A stretch of 42,824 nucleotides of DNA, taken from assembly GCA_045592865.1 (NCBI GenBank), contig JAZNVP010000046.1:1-42824 (forward strand). The letters are read 5' to 3'. Positions 8,669 through 16,271 of this stretch are shown in pieces. The position numbers were made by a program, and so were the translations under genes. Position 1 is the first letter of the stretch, and each line of letters opens with the position of its first letter. The DNA is from RGIG9114 sp045592865 (GTDB lineage: Bacteria > Bacillota > Clostridia > Oscillospirales > JAGBHD01). The notes beneath the pieces are model-generated. The model saw only the letters and a program-made list of their open reading frames with translations. It made no database searches and was not told where the DNA came from.

Positions 8669-9362
8669 AGACGTTATTATCGCGTGTGACTTCCCCTCTA
8701 AAGAGGAAACCCTTAATTTCCTTGATAAGTTTCAGGGAAGAAAACCCTTCGTTAAAATAGGAATGGAGCTTTTCTATGCGGCAGGACCCGATATTGTTAA
8801 GGCTATTAAGGAAAGAGGCCATAAAATATTCTTGGACCTTAAACTTCACGATATCCCCAACACCGTAAAAAGAACCTTCTCGGTGCTTTCTTCAATGGAT
8901 GTTGATATGGTAAACCTTCACGCCTCGGGCGGAAGCGAAATGATGAAGGGCGCTATCGAGGGACTTACCCGTCCCGACGGAACAAGACCGCTTCTCATCG
9001 CCGTAACTCAGCTTACCTCAACGGGCGCAGAAATGCTCAAAGACGAACTTTTAATTGAAACACCTATGGATAAAACCGTTATGCACTACGCTAAAAATGC
9101 CGCAAACAGCGGACTCGACGGTGTTGTTTGTTCGCCTCTTGAAGCCGCGGCGGTTAAGAGCGTTTGCGGAGAGAAGTTCTTAACCGTAACCCCCGGAATA
9201 AGATTCAAAGAGGGTGCAGGTAAGGATGACCAGAAGAGAATTATGACTCCCAAGGATGCCGCAGTTTCGGGATGCGATTATATCGTAGTCGGACGTCCGA
9301 TAACCAAGGCAGAGGATCCCGTTGCAGCATACGAAAGATGCGTAGAAGAATTTTTAGGATAA
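8661..9362 (+). CDS. pyrF: Orotidine 5'-phosphate decarboxylase
   Basis: The 233-residue TIM-barrel enzyme performs the final step, OMP to UMP. The catalytic DxKxxD array is FLDLKLHDIPNTVK near residue 55-67. The substrate-binding segments TVTPGIRF and DYIVVGRPITKA sit in the C-terminal half. The length matches the Gram-positive (B. subtilis-like) group. The ATG lies inside the end of pyrD (8-base overlap), with a TAGGAG ribosome binding site about 10 bases upstream. All motifs are intact. Confidence 0.95.
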   Translation: MNKDVIIACDFPSKEETLNFLDKFQGRKPFVKIGMELFYAAGPDIVKAIKERGHKIFLDLKLHDIPNTVKRTFSVLSSMDVDMVNLHASGGSEMMKGAIEGLTRPDGTRPLLIAVTQLTSTGAEMLKDELLIETPMDKTVMHYAKNAANSGLDGVVCSPLEAAAVKSVCGEKFLTVTPGIRFKEGAGKDDQKRIMTPKDAAVSGCDYIVVGRPITKAEDPVAAYERCVEEFLG

Positions 9363-9374
9363 GGAGATAGAAAA

Positions 9375-10010
9375 ATGAGCAGAAGAGAAGAAATAGCAAA
9401 GGGGCTTCTTTCAATAGGAGCAGTATTCCTTCGTCCCAACGAGCCTTTCACCTGGGCAAGCGGAATAAAAAGCCCCATCTATTGCGATAACAGATTGACC
9501 CTTACCGCACCTGCAGTCAGAACTTCGGTTGAAGAAGGCCTTTGTGAGCTTATCAAAGAGAACTATCCCGAAGCAGAGGTTCTTATGGGAACAAGCACCG
9601 CAGGAATAGCACATGCCGCTATCTGCGGACATATGATGGATCTCCCCATGGGCTACGTTCGCTCGGGCAACAAGGACCACGGCAGAGGAAACAGAATAGA
9701 GGGAAAACTCGAAAAGGGCGATAAGGTTGTCGTTGTCGAAGACCTTATCTCAACCGGCGGAAGCGTTATTGAGGTTGTGGATGCTCTCAGAGAAGCGGGA
9801 GCAGAGGTTCTCGGAATAGTCAGCATCTTCACCTACGGAATGAAAAAAGGTCTCGTTCGCCTCAGCGAAGCAAACGTTAAAAACTTTAGCCTTTCCGACT
9901 TCGATGCAGTTTGCACCGTTGCCGCAAGAGAGGGAATTATCGCAGAAACAGATATCGAGCGCCTTAAAGCATTCAGAGATAATCCTTCCGATGAAAGTTG
10001 GATAAAATAA
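9375..10010 (+). CDS. pyrE: Orotate phosphoribosyltransferase
   Basis: The 211-residue type I phosphoribosyltransferase joins orotate to PRPP to give OMP. The PRPP-binding loop VVVVEDLISTGGS lies near residues 116-128, with the flexible catalytic loop around YVRSGNKDHGRGNRIEG before it. The start ATG follows AAGGAGAT at a good distance, 12 bases after pyrF. The stop codon shares one base with the pyrB ATG. Confidence 0.94.
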   Translation: MSRREEIAKGLLSIGAVFLRPNEPFTWASGIKSPIYCDNRLTLTAPAVRTSVEEGLCELIKENYPEAEVLMGTSTAGIAHAAICGHMMDLPMGYVRSGNKDHGRGNRIEGKLEKGDKVVVVEDLISTGGSVIEVVDALREAGAEVLGIVSIFTYGMKKGLVRLSEANVKNFSLSDFDAVCTVAAREGIIAETDIERLKAFRDNPSDESWIK

Positions 10011-10927
10011 TGGAGAAATTAAGACATCTTTTTGATATAACCGACCTTACGGTTGAAGAGATAGAGGAACTTATCGCGGTTTCCGAGGATATAATTGCGG
10101 ACCCCGATAAGTATGCCGAAAAATGCAAGAGAAAGAAACTTGCAACCCTCTTTTTCGAACCGAGCACAAGAACAAGGCTTTCTTTCGAGGCGGCAATGAT
10201 GGAACTCGGCGGAAACGTTATCGGCTTTTCGTCGGCTAATTCGAGTTCTTCCGCTAAAGGCGAAAGCGTAACCGATACCATAAGAACGGTTGGTTGCTAT
10301 GCCGATATAATCGCAATGCGCCACCCCAAAGAAGGCGCACCCGTTGCGGCGGCAAGAAGAACGACCGTTCCGATAATCAATGCAGGAGACGGTGGACATA
10401 ACCACCCCACCCAGACACTCGCCGACCTTTTAACGATCCACAGAAAAAAGGGAAGACTCGGCAACCTGACGGTTGGCTTCTGCGGAGATTTAAAGTTCGG
10501 CAGAACGGTTCATTCGCTTGTTAATGCGCTCTGCAGATATGAGGGAATAAACTTCGTTTTCATTTCTCCTTCGGAGCTTAAAATGCCCGACTATATCAAA
10601 GAGGGTGTTCTCTCGGGCAAACCTGTTCTCGAAACCGAGAGAATAGAAAACGTTATGCCCAGCCTTGACATTCTCTATATGACGAGAGTTCAGAGAGAAA
10701 GATTTTTCAACGAGGCAGACTATATCCGCCTTCGCGACTGCTATATTCTCGACACCGAAAAACTCAAATTCGCAAAAGAAGACCTCGCGATTATGCACCC
10801 GCTGCCGAGGGTCAACGAGATTGACGTTTCGGTCGACGATGACCCGAGAGCCTGTTATTTTGAGCAGGTCTTAAACGGAAAGTTTATAAGAATGGCGCTT
10901 ATAATGAAGCTTTTGGGGGTGGATTAG
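10010..10927 (+). CDS. pyrB: Aspartate carbamoyltransferase catalytic subunit
   Basis: The 305-residue enzyme condenses carbamoyl phosphate and aspartate. The carbamoyl-phosphate motif FFEPSTRTRLSFEAAM is near residues 46-61, the SSSSAKGES loop follows, GGHNHPTQ is in the middle, and the aspartate-binding MHPLPRVNEI is near residue 260. The ATG at 10010 overlaps the pyrE stop (TAATG), so translational coupling is likely; an in-frame TTG at 9998 lies upstream inside pyrE and has no better ribosome binding site. PyrI follows immediately, so a regulated E. coli-type dodecamer is expected. Confidence 0.95.
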   Translation: MEKLRHLFDITDLTVEEIEELIAVSEDIIADPDKYAEKCKRKKLATLFFEPSTRTRLSFEAAMMELGGNVIGFSSANSSSSAKGESVTDTIRTVGCYADIIAMRHPKEGAPVAAARRTTVPIINAGDGGHNHPTQTLADLLTIHRKKGRLGNLTVGFCGDLKFGRTVHSLVNALCRYEGINFVFISPSELKMPDYIKEGVLSGKPVLETERIENVMPSLDILYMTRVQRERFFNEADYIRLRDCYILDTEKLKFAKEDLAIMHPLPRVNEIDVSVDDDPRACYFEQVLNGKFIRMALIMKLLGVD

Positions 10928-11353
10928 GTGAATATTGACAGCATCAGAAACGGATACGTTCTCGACCACATAAAAGCAGGTAAGGCAATGGAGATATATA
11001 AAAGCCTCGGACTTTCGGGAAGAGACTGCCCCGTTGCAATGATAATGAACGTTAAGTCGGGAAGAATGGGCAAAAAGGACATTATAAAGATCGATTCGCT
11101 TATCGATATTGACCTCGACGTTCTCGGATATATCGATAGCGGAATAACCGTTAACGTTATAAAGAACGAGAAGCTTGTTGAGAAAAGAACCCTTTCGTTA
11201 CCTAAGAAAATAACGGGCGTTATGGTTTGCAAAAACCCGAGATGCATAACTTCGTGTGAGCAGGGAATAGTGCATGAGTTTATCCTGTCCGACGAAGAAA
11301 AAGGCATTTACCGTTGCGCTTATTGCGAAGCAAAGCATAACGAAAACTTCTAA
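10928..11353 (+). CDS. pyrI: Aspartate carbamoyltransferase regulatory subunit
   Basis: The 141-residue subunit binds nucleotide effectors (CTP/ATP) at its N-terminal domain and docks to PyrB through a zinc domain. The nucleotide-domain strand IDSGITVNVI is at about residues 60-70. The four zinc cysteines are seen as CKNPRC (two) and CAYC (two) in the last 40 residues. The GTG start directly abuts the pyrB stop codon. It is the last gene of the pyr operon. No clear intrinsic terminator follows before the riboswitch. Confidence 0.93.
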   Translation: MNIDSIRNGYVLDHIKAGKAMEIYKSLGLSGRDCPVAMIMNVKSGRMGKKDIIKIDSLIDIDLDVLGYIDSGITVNVIKNEKLVEKRTLSLPKKITGVMVCKNPRCITSCEQGIVHEFILSDEEKGIYRCAYCEAKHNENF

Positions 11354-11383
11354 AAAGTGATAAAAATTTATAAAATTTAATAA

Positions 11384-11488
11384 TCTGCGTGAAATATTTT
11401 AGCAGGGGAATCTTGGTGAAAATCCATCGCAACAGTCATTACCGTAATTAAGGGAAAACCTTATAAGTCGGAATACCTGCCGCGCAGA
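11384..11488 (+). ncRNA. Cobalamin (AdoCbl-type) riboswitch aptamer
   Basis: The conserved core of cobalamin riboswitches is visible in order: AGGGGAATCTTGGTGAAAAT, CCATCGCAACAGTCA, and AAGTCGGAATACCTGCC. The closing P1 stem is TCTGCGTG (11384-11391) with CGCGCAGA (11481-11488), all paired with one G-U wobble. A second hairpin (11535-11561) and a terminator follow, so the expression platform is transcriptional. It should repress the two genes downstream when cobalamin is plentiful. Confidence 0.95.
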
Positions 11489-11568
11489 GAAAAAGACGAA
11501 AAAACATTTTTGGGCAAATGGAAAATGGGTCTTAAATAGGTTGCAAAATCTGCACCCTATTAGATAAA

Positions 11569-11601
11569 GCCTTCCCAGAATGTTGGGAAGGCAATTTTTT
11601 T
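11569..11601 (+). terminator. Riboswitch-controlled intrinsic terminator
   Basis: A perfect 9-bp stem (GCCTTCCCA at 11569-11577 with 11584-11592) is followed by a T-tract at 11595-11601. It lies between the cobalamin aptamer and the lipoprotein start codon, the position expected of an OFF switch. Confidence 0.93.
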
Positions 11602-11622
11602 ACAAAAGAAAGGAAAGAAAAA

Positions 11623-12048
11623 ATGAAAAAAGCATTATCACTAATTCTTGCCGTTATCATCGTGATTTCGGCGACCGCCTGCGGCAAAACAACCAACAAA
11701 GGCAAAATGACCCTCGTTATCGGGGCAGAAACTCCCGTCTCTTACGAGGTGGAGCTCGATGAAGCGACCACCGAAAAGGGCCTTTTATCTGTTCTTACTA
11801 CTCTCAAAGAAAAAGAAGGCCTTGAATATGAGGAGGCAGGCGGATTTATAAATTCCGTTGAGGGAATCGAACTCGCAGAAGGAGAGTATATCTATATCTA
11901 CACTTCGAATGAAACCGATTTCGACGTTTCCGAGTATGCGACCGAAATGGAATATAAGGGAACACGCCTTGTTTCCACGGGTGTTGGCGCTTCGGAAATG
12001 ACACTTGAAGAGGGCGTTATTGTTTACATAGGGAAAATAAAATTCTGA
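11623..12048 (+). CDS. DUF4430 lipoprotein, probable corrinoid-binding
   Basis: The 141-residue product begins with a lipoprotein signal peptide and lipobox ending at Cys20 (SATACGK), so it should be anchored on the outer face of the membrane. The remainder, about 110 residues, looks like a single DUF4430 domain: an opening strand (MTLVIGAETPVSYEVEL), the segment EYEEAGGFINSVEGI, the strand EYIYIYTSNETDF, and a C-terminal strand after the SEMTLEEGV turn. DUF4430 is related to the beta-domain of animal transcobalamin and intrinsic factor. It is directly downstream of the cobalamin riboswitch and its stop overlaps the next start (TGATG). A role in catching cobalamin or a related corrinoid for uptake is inferred from this; binding itself is not shown. 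Confidence 0.8.
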   Translation: MKKALSLILAVIIVISATACGKTTNKGKMTLVIGAETPVSYEVELDEATTEKGLLSVLTTLKEKEGLEYEEAGGFINSVEGIELAEGEYIYIYTSNETDFDVSEYATEMEYKGTRLVSTGVGASEMTLEEGVIVYIGKIKF

Positions 12049-12572
12049 TGAAGATAAGAAAACTTGTTTTAATTTCACTACTCGCTTCATCGCTCACCGC
12101 GGGGAAAACAGCCCTTGCTTTTCTTCCGAACGTTGAAATAGTAACGCTGATGTGCGCTCTTTACGGATATTCCTTCGGGCTTTCAGGTGTGGCAGCTTCA
12201 GTCATCTTCGTGGGCATTGAGATCTTAATTTGGGGCGTTGGGCCTTGGATAATATCCTATCTTATATACTTCCCGATCCTTACCCTTTTGTTTGTGCTTC
12301 TTAATAAAAAAGGGGTGAAAAACCGATTTGTTCTCGCCGCAATCGCGGTGGGGATGACGGTTCTTTTCGGCCTTTTAACCTCGCTTGTGGATATAGGGCT
12401 CTTTTCGGGACATTTTGAAAATTTCGGACAAAGATTTATTATCTATTACCTTAGAGGAATACCCTTTTATATAACACAGATAATATGCAACGCTGTGTTG
12501 TTTCCGCTTCTTTTTCCGCTTTTGTCGGAGTTTCTTTTCAAACAAAAGAAAAAGCTCTTTAGTAAGACTTGA
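12048..12572 (+). CDS. ECF transporter S component-like protein, probable cobalamin uptake
   Basis: The 174-residue integral membrane protein has about five to six hydrophobic segments. The early motif FLPNVEIVTLMCALYGYSFG is like that of substrate-binding (S) components of energy-coupling factor importers. The ATG overlaps the lipoprotein stop, so the pair is translationally coupled under the cobalamin riboswitch. By analogy with known cobalamin-specific S components, it would bind the vitamin and borrow a shared EcfA/EcfT energising module that is not in this window. The family is likely; the substrate is inferred from regulation. Confidence 0.75.
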   Translation: MKIRKLVLISLLASSLTAGKTALAFLPNVEIVTLMCALYGYSFGLSGVAASVIFVGIEILIWGVGPWIISYLIYFPILTLLFVLLNKKGVKNRFVLAAIAVGMTVLFGLLTSLVDIGLFSGHFENFGQRFIIYYLRGIPFYITQIICNAVLFPLLFPLLSEFLFKQKKKLFSKT

Positions 12573-12597
12573 AGAATAGGCGCGTCTATGGTAAAAT
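12569..12597 (+). promoter_or_regulatory. Promoter of the threonine aldolase-like gene
   Basis: TTGAAG (12569-12574) and TAAAAT (12592-12597) are 17 bases apart. The predicted start of transcription near 12604 rules out the ATG at 12598 and favours the in-frame ATG at 12616. Confidence 0.65.
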
Positions 12598-12615
12598 ATG
12601 CCTTGGGTGATAGAA

Positions 12616-13641
12616 ATGATTAGATTTGAATGCGATTATCTCGAGGGAGCGCTCCCCGAGGTAATGAAAAAACTAAATGAAACAAACCTCGAGCAACACG
12701 CGGGTTACGGCGTTGACGAGCACTGTGAAAGGGCAAGAGAACTTATTAAGGAGCTCTGCTCCGCACCGAAGGCAGACGTGCATTTTCTCGTTGGCGGAAC
12801 TCAGGCGAACACAACCGTTATAGCATCTGCTCTCAGAACCTATGAGGGAGTTGTTTCGGCGGTAACGGGGCATATCAACGCCCACGAAACAGGCGCCATT
12901 GAAGCAACGGGACACAAGGTTTTAGCTCTCCCGACCTGCGACGGAAAACTCACCGCCGAAATGGTGAAGAATACCGCCGAGGCGCATATTAACGACGGAA
13001 CAAAGGAACACACCGTTAAACCCGGAATGGTTTATATCTCGCACCCCACAGAGCTCGGAACGATCTACAGTAAAGCAGAGCTCACGGCTTTATCCGAGGT
13101 GTGCAGAGAATACAAAATGCCGCTGTTTTTAGACGGAGCAAGGCTCGGCTATGCTCTTGCAAGTGAGGAAAACGACCTTACGCTTCCCGACATCGCGTCT
13201 CTTTGCGACGTTTTCTATATCGGCGGAACCAAGTGCGGCGCCCTCTTCGGCGAGGCGGTCGTTATCACGAACGACAGTCTTAAGGAAAACTTCCGTTATA
13301 ATATAAAGCAAAGAGGCGGAATGTTTGCAAAGGGCCGACTTCTCGGCGTTCAGTTTCAGGCGCTACTCGAGAACGGAAACTACGTGAGAGAGTGCTCCCG
13401 CGCTCACAAACAGGCGATGAGAATTAAAGCGTCACTCAAGGAGAAGGGTTATAAATTCTTAATAGATACCCCAACAAACCAGCAGTTCCCTATAATTCCT
13501 GACACGAAACTGAAAGAACTTTCCAAAAAATTCAGTTTCAGCTTTCAGGAAAAGGTGTCGGACACCGAAACCGCCGTCAGAATTTGCACAAGCGTGTTGA
13601 CTGAAGAAGAAAGCGTCGAAAAGCTTATAAAAAGCCTTTAA
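12616..13641 (+). CDS. Threonine aldolase / beta-eliminating lyase family protein
   Basis: The 341-residue protein belongs to the fold-type I PLP family that includes low-specificity L-threonine aldolase, which cleaves threonine or allo-threonine to glycine and acetaldehyde. The N-terminal GYGVDEHCERARELI, the cofactor-contact GGTQANTTVIASAL and the substrate loop HINAHETGAIEATGHKV are present. The PLP aspartate is in FLDGARLGYAL, and the Schiff-base lysine is Lys206 in IGGTKCG. The ATG at 12616 is preferred over 12598 because of the promoter position. The gene is followed by a terminator, so it is monocistronic. Related beta-eliminating lyases cannot be excluded as the true activity. Confidence 0.85.
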   Translation: MIRFECDYLEGALPEVMKKLNETNLEQHAGYGVDEHCERARELIKELCSAPKADVHFLVGGTQANTTVIASALRTYEGVVSAVTGHINAHETGAIEATGHKVLALPTCDGKLTAEMVKNTAEAHINDGTKEHTVKPGMVYISHPTELGTIYSKAELTALSEVCREYKMPLFLDGARLGYALASEENDLTLPDIASLCDVFYIGGTKCGALFGEAVVITNDSLKENFRYNIKQRGGMFAKGRLLGVQFQALLENGNYVRECSRAHKQAMRIKASLKEKGYKFLIDTPTNQQFPIIPDTKLKELSKKFSFSFQEKVSDTETAVRICTSVLTEEESVEKLIKSL

Positions 13642-13652
13642 AATAAAAACCA

Positions 13653-13675
13653 CCCTGCTTTTTGCAGGGCGTTTT
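13653..13675 (+). terminator. Intrinsic terminator after the aldolase gene
   Basis: CCCTGC (13653-13658) pairs with GCAGGG (13664-13669) and is followed by CGTTTT. Confidence 0.75.
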
Positions 13676-13719
13676 AAGGATGTTCCAAACAACCCTGAAA
13701 TCAGTTGATTGACGATAGT

Positions 13720-13757
13720 AACAACACCGACCATCAAACGATGGTCGGTGTTGTTTT
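13720..13757. terminator. Perfect 16-bp inverted repeat, probable terminator
   Basis: Bases 13720-13735 (AACAACACCGACCATC) are perfectly complementary to 13740-13755, with a four-base loop. The right arm ends in a T-rich run. It stands 50 bases after a first terminator and just before the Fic promoter, so it insulates the Fic gene from upstream transcription. Confidence 0.6.
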
Positions 13758-13772
13758 GCATATAAATGCCGT

Positions 13773-13839
13773 TATCGGCAAAAATATAAACACAACTCTT
13801 TTAAACTGCGTTGACATTTTGCCGATATTGTGATATATT
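13773..13839 (+). promoter_or_regulatory. Fic gene promoter with operator-like inverted repeat
   Basis: A perfect TTGACA (13811-13816) and TATATT (13834-13839) are 17 bases apart. An 11-bp perfect inverted repeat, TATCGGCAAAA (13773-13783) and TTTTGCCGATA (13817-13827), has its right arm inside the spacer. This placement suggests a repressor site. The DNA-binding domain of the Fic protein itself is the obvious candidate, by inference. Confidence 0.65.
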
Positions 13840-13866
13840 AATAACAGTAAGTTTGGAGGTAGGAAT

Positions 13867-14763
13867 ATGAAATATCTATCTGTTAAAGAGGTTGCTTTGC
13901 TTTGGAATACGTCTGAGAGAAGCGTTCGTAATTATTGCGCTTTAGGGCGCGTCCCAGGAGCTTTCCTTACAGGCAAGACCTGGAATATCCCCGAAAATGC
14001 CGAGAAGCCCGAAAGAAGCAATAAACGGGGATCGGCTCCGCAAACATTGCTCGATATTCTGAAAGAAGAAAAGCGCGGTCAGACCCACGGCGGAATTTAT
14101 CATAAAATACAGATTGAACTGACCTATAACTCCAACCATATTGAAGGAAGTCGCCTTACTCACGATCAGACGCGTTATATTTTTGAAACCAATACTATCG
14201 GCTTAACCGAGGAAGGTGTGCGTGTTGACGACATTATTGAAACCGCTACCCACTTCCGTTGCATAGATGAAATCATTGAAAGCGCAAAATCGCAGCTGAG
14301 CGAAAAATTTATTAAACATCTGCATTTTATTCTCAAGACCGGAACAAGCGATTCGAAAAAGGATTGGTTTGCAGTAGGTGAATATAAAAAACTGCCTAAT
14401 GAAGTCGGTGGCAGGGAAACGACTTTGCCCGAATATGTGGCTACTGAAATGAAAAAGCTCCTCGACAGCTATAACAAGAAGGAGAAAGTAACGCTCCACG
14501 ATATTATTGAGTTCCACGTGCAGTTTGAGCGTATCCACCCATTCCAAGATGGGAACGGACGTGTCGGCAGACTTATTATGTTTAAAGAGTGCTTAAAGCA
14601 CGGCATCGTTCCTTTTATTATTGAAGATAAAATAAAAATGTTCTACTATCGAGGACTTAAAGAATGGAATCAGGAAAAAGGATATCTTACCGACACCTGC
14701 CTTTCCGCACAGGATACATTCAAAACTTATTTGGACTATTTTAGAATAGCCTATAAAGATTAA
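13867..14763 (+). CDS. Fic family protein with N-terminal DNA-binding domain
   Basis: The 298-residue protein joins a short helix-turn-helix-like domain (about residues 1-50, LSVKEVALLWNTSERSVRN) to a Fic domain. The catalytic motif HPFQDGNGRVGR starts at His224 and is complete, so AMP transfer or a related nucleotidyl transfer is expected. The inhibitory helix motif SNHIEG starts at Ser89, upstream of the catalytic core, which marks a class II, self-inhibited Fic protein. No antitoxin gene is adjacent, consistent with built-in inhibition. The start ATG follows GGAGG and a consensus promoter. The target is unknown. The domain order suggests it also regulates its own promoter. Confidence 0.9.
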   Translation: MKYLSVKEVALLWNTSERSVRNYCALGRVPGAFLTGKTWNIPENAEKPERSNKRGSAPQTLLDILKEEKRGQTHGGIYHKIQIELTYNSNHIEGSRLTHDQTRYIFETNTIGLTEEGVRVDDIIETATHFRCIDEIIESAKSQLSEKFIKHLHFILKTGTSDSKKDWFAVGEYKKLPNEVGGRETTLPEYVATEMKKLLDSYNKKEKVTLHDIIEFHVQFERIHPFQDGNGRVGRLIMFKECLKHGIVPFIIEDKIKMFYYRGLKEWNQEKGYLTDTCLSAQDTFKTYLDYFRIAYKD

Positions 14764-14773
14764 AAGGAGATAT

Positions 14774-15086
14774 ATGGAATACGCCGTATTTAACAATAAT
14801 CTTATAACAGCAACAGATGTCGTTGTTAATTATGATTTGGAAAAAAGATACGAAGAGCAACAAAAAAGCAGTTTATTATGAAAGCAAAGAGGATTTATAT
14901 AAAGCCGATTTTAACGACCCTACAAAATCATACTATTTTGGAAAGACAAAATATGGTCCAACACAGTGGTCGATATGCATTCTGTGTAATGAGGTTTCAG
15001 AAACATCACGCTTCAACAAATTAAACGAAACAAATGAGAATAAAGGTATCTGTAGAAGTTGTTTTCTTAAAAACAAGGGCAAATAA
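14774..15086 (+). pseudogene. Small gene split by a frameshift in a poly-A run
   Basis: A strong ribosome binding site (AAAAGGAGA) precedes an ATG at 14774 that opens a 35-codon frame (MEYAVFNNNLITATDVVVNY) ending at 14881. A second frame, open from 14817 to 15086, contains DLYKADFNDP, YYFGKTKYGPTQWSICILC and a closing CRSC, so it may bind zinc through two CxxC pairs. The second frame has no ribosome binding site of its own. Removing one A from the six-A run at about 14863-14868 would join both into one ~104-residue protein. The N-terminus resembles the opening of some CoiA-like proteins, but that match is weak. It may be a real pseudogene, a sequencing error or a phase-variable gene. Function is unknown. 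It lies 11 bases after the Fic gene, probably in the same transcript. Confidence 0.5.
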
Positions 15087-15096
15087 CTACAAATTA

Positions 15097-15148
15097 CCGC
15101 CTTACGCAAAGATGTTATACGTGAACTTGCGAAAGGCGGGATTTTTTT
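15097..15148 (+). terminator. Intrinsic terminator after the Fic unit
   Basis: CCGCCTTACGCAA (15097-15109) pairs with TTGCGAAAGGCGG (15127-15139), with one mismatch, and is followed by seven Ts (15142-15148). Confidence 0.8.
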
Positions 15149-15178
15149 GTTTTAATGCGCTAAAAAAGATTGAATATA

Positions 15179-15207
15179 TTGACATAAAGCAGTGCAGGAA
15201 TTATAAT
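15179..15207 (+). promoter_or_regulatory. Consensus promoter of the AraC-type regulator
   Basis: TTGACA (15179-15184) and TATAAT (15202-15207) with a 17-base spacer are both perfect. Transcription would start near 15214, so translation most likely starts at ATG 15269 rather than 15221. Confidence 0.9.
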
Positions 15208-15268
15208 TAATGGAAGAAAGATGTTAAAAATTGCTCATCGGAAACTTTTCGGAAAAGAGGCGAGAAAG

Positions 15269-16159
15269 ATGAAGAACGGAAAGCAAGAGTTTAATGAGCG
15301 TCAGGTTATGAATGACCCTAACGATTACGAAATATTTAACTACAGCGACACCTATCTCAAGACGGTAGACTATCACCATCACGATTTTTATGAGATATAT
15401 TTTCTTATTTCGGGGAACGTGAGTTACATAATCGAGGACAAGAGATATGATCTTGAACCCGGAAATCTGCTTCTGACCAACCCGAATGAGCTTCATCAGG
15501 TTTTAATTCACGATGATAAGCCGTATAACCGTATGGTGCTTTGGGTCTCGAGGAACATATTTGAAAAATATTCGACCGAGACAACCGACCTTACCGACTG
15601 CTTTAAGGATTCAGAAGACCACACTAACCTTTTGACACCCTCTTCTTCTGAGCAGTCAAGACTTATGGAGATGTTTGAGGAGCTTAACGAAGCATATCGG
15701 GATGAGAGTGGTTACGGCAGAGATATCGCTAAATACTCAAAGCTTATCGATCTTTTAATTTACATTAACAAGCTTTATATCGAAAGAGAAAAGGAAGAGC
15801 CTCTCTTTTCCCCGAACCGAAAGAACAAGCTTATGTTTTCGGTGCTTGAATATATTTCGGCCAATATAGAAAACGAGATCTCGCTTGACGACCTTTCGGA
15901 GAGGTTTTTCCTTAGCAAATATCACCTCTGCCGAGAGTTCAAGAAGTATATGGGAACAACCATTCACAGATATATTATTCAGAAAAGGCTCGTTAAGGCA
16001 AAGCAGATGATAACCGAAGGCTACACGCTTAATTACGCCTGTGTTAAAAGCGGCTTTTCTGATTACTCGAACTTCTACAAAAGCTTTAAAAACGAATACG
16101 GGATTTCGCCGAAGGACTTTTTCTACACCTTTAATGAAAAGAGAAAAAATAAAAGTTAA
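15269..16159 (+). CDS. AraC family transcriptional regulator
   Basis: The 296-residue protein has an N-terminal cupin-like sensor domain (about residues 30-120: DYHHHDFYEIYFLISG, YDLEPGNLLLTNPNELHQ) and a C-terminal AraC double helix-turn-helix (about 190-285: EISLDDLSERFFLSKYHLCR, and the signature end YACVKSGFSDYSNFYKSFK). Such proteins usually sense sugars and activate nearby genes, but no carbohydrate gene is adjacent on this strand, so its targets are unknown. ATG 15269 has an AGAGG ribosome binding site 8 bases upstream; the alternative ATG at 15221 is too close to the predicted transcript start. Confidence 0.9.
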   Translation: MKNGKQEFNERQVMNDPNDYEIFNYSDTYLKTVDYHHHDFYEIYFLISGNVSYIIEDKRYDLEPGNLLLTNPNELHQVLIHDDKPYNRMVLWVSRNIFEKYSTETTDLTDCFKDSEDHTNLLTPSSSEQSRLMEMFEELNEAYRDESGYGRDIAKYSKLIDLLIYINKLYIEREKEEPLFSPNRKNKLMFSVLEYISANIENEISLDDLSERFFLSKYHLCREFKKYMGTTIHRYIIQKRLVKAKQMITEGYTLNYACVKSGFSDYSNFYKSFKNEYGISPKDFFYTFNEKRKNKS

Positions 16160-16213
16160 AGTCGAAATTTATCGGAAATTCTTCTGCAAGGCAAGATTTT
16201 TGAGTATATATAA

Positions 16214-16242
16214 TTGATTTATAGATAGTTCTGTGTTAAAAT
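16214..16242 (+). promoter_or_regulatory. Promoter of the minD-mgsA-hisS-aspS unit
   Basis: TTGATT (16214-16219) and TAAAAT (16237-16242) are separated by 17 bases, about 30 bases before the first start codon. Confidence 0.75.
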
Positions 16243-16271
16243 GAAGAGTAAACAAAAAGGAGGGGTATGCG

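Noticed and set aside
13867..15086. A toxin-antitoxin operon formed by the Fic gene and the small following gene
   Set aside because: The Fic protein carries its own inhibitory motif, and the following gene is frameshifted and does not look like an antitoxin.
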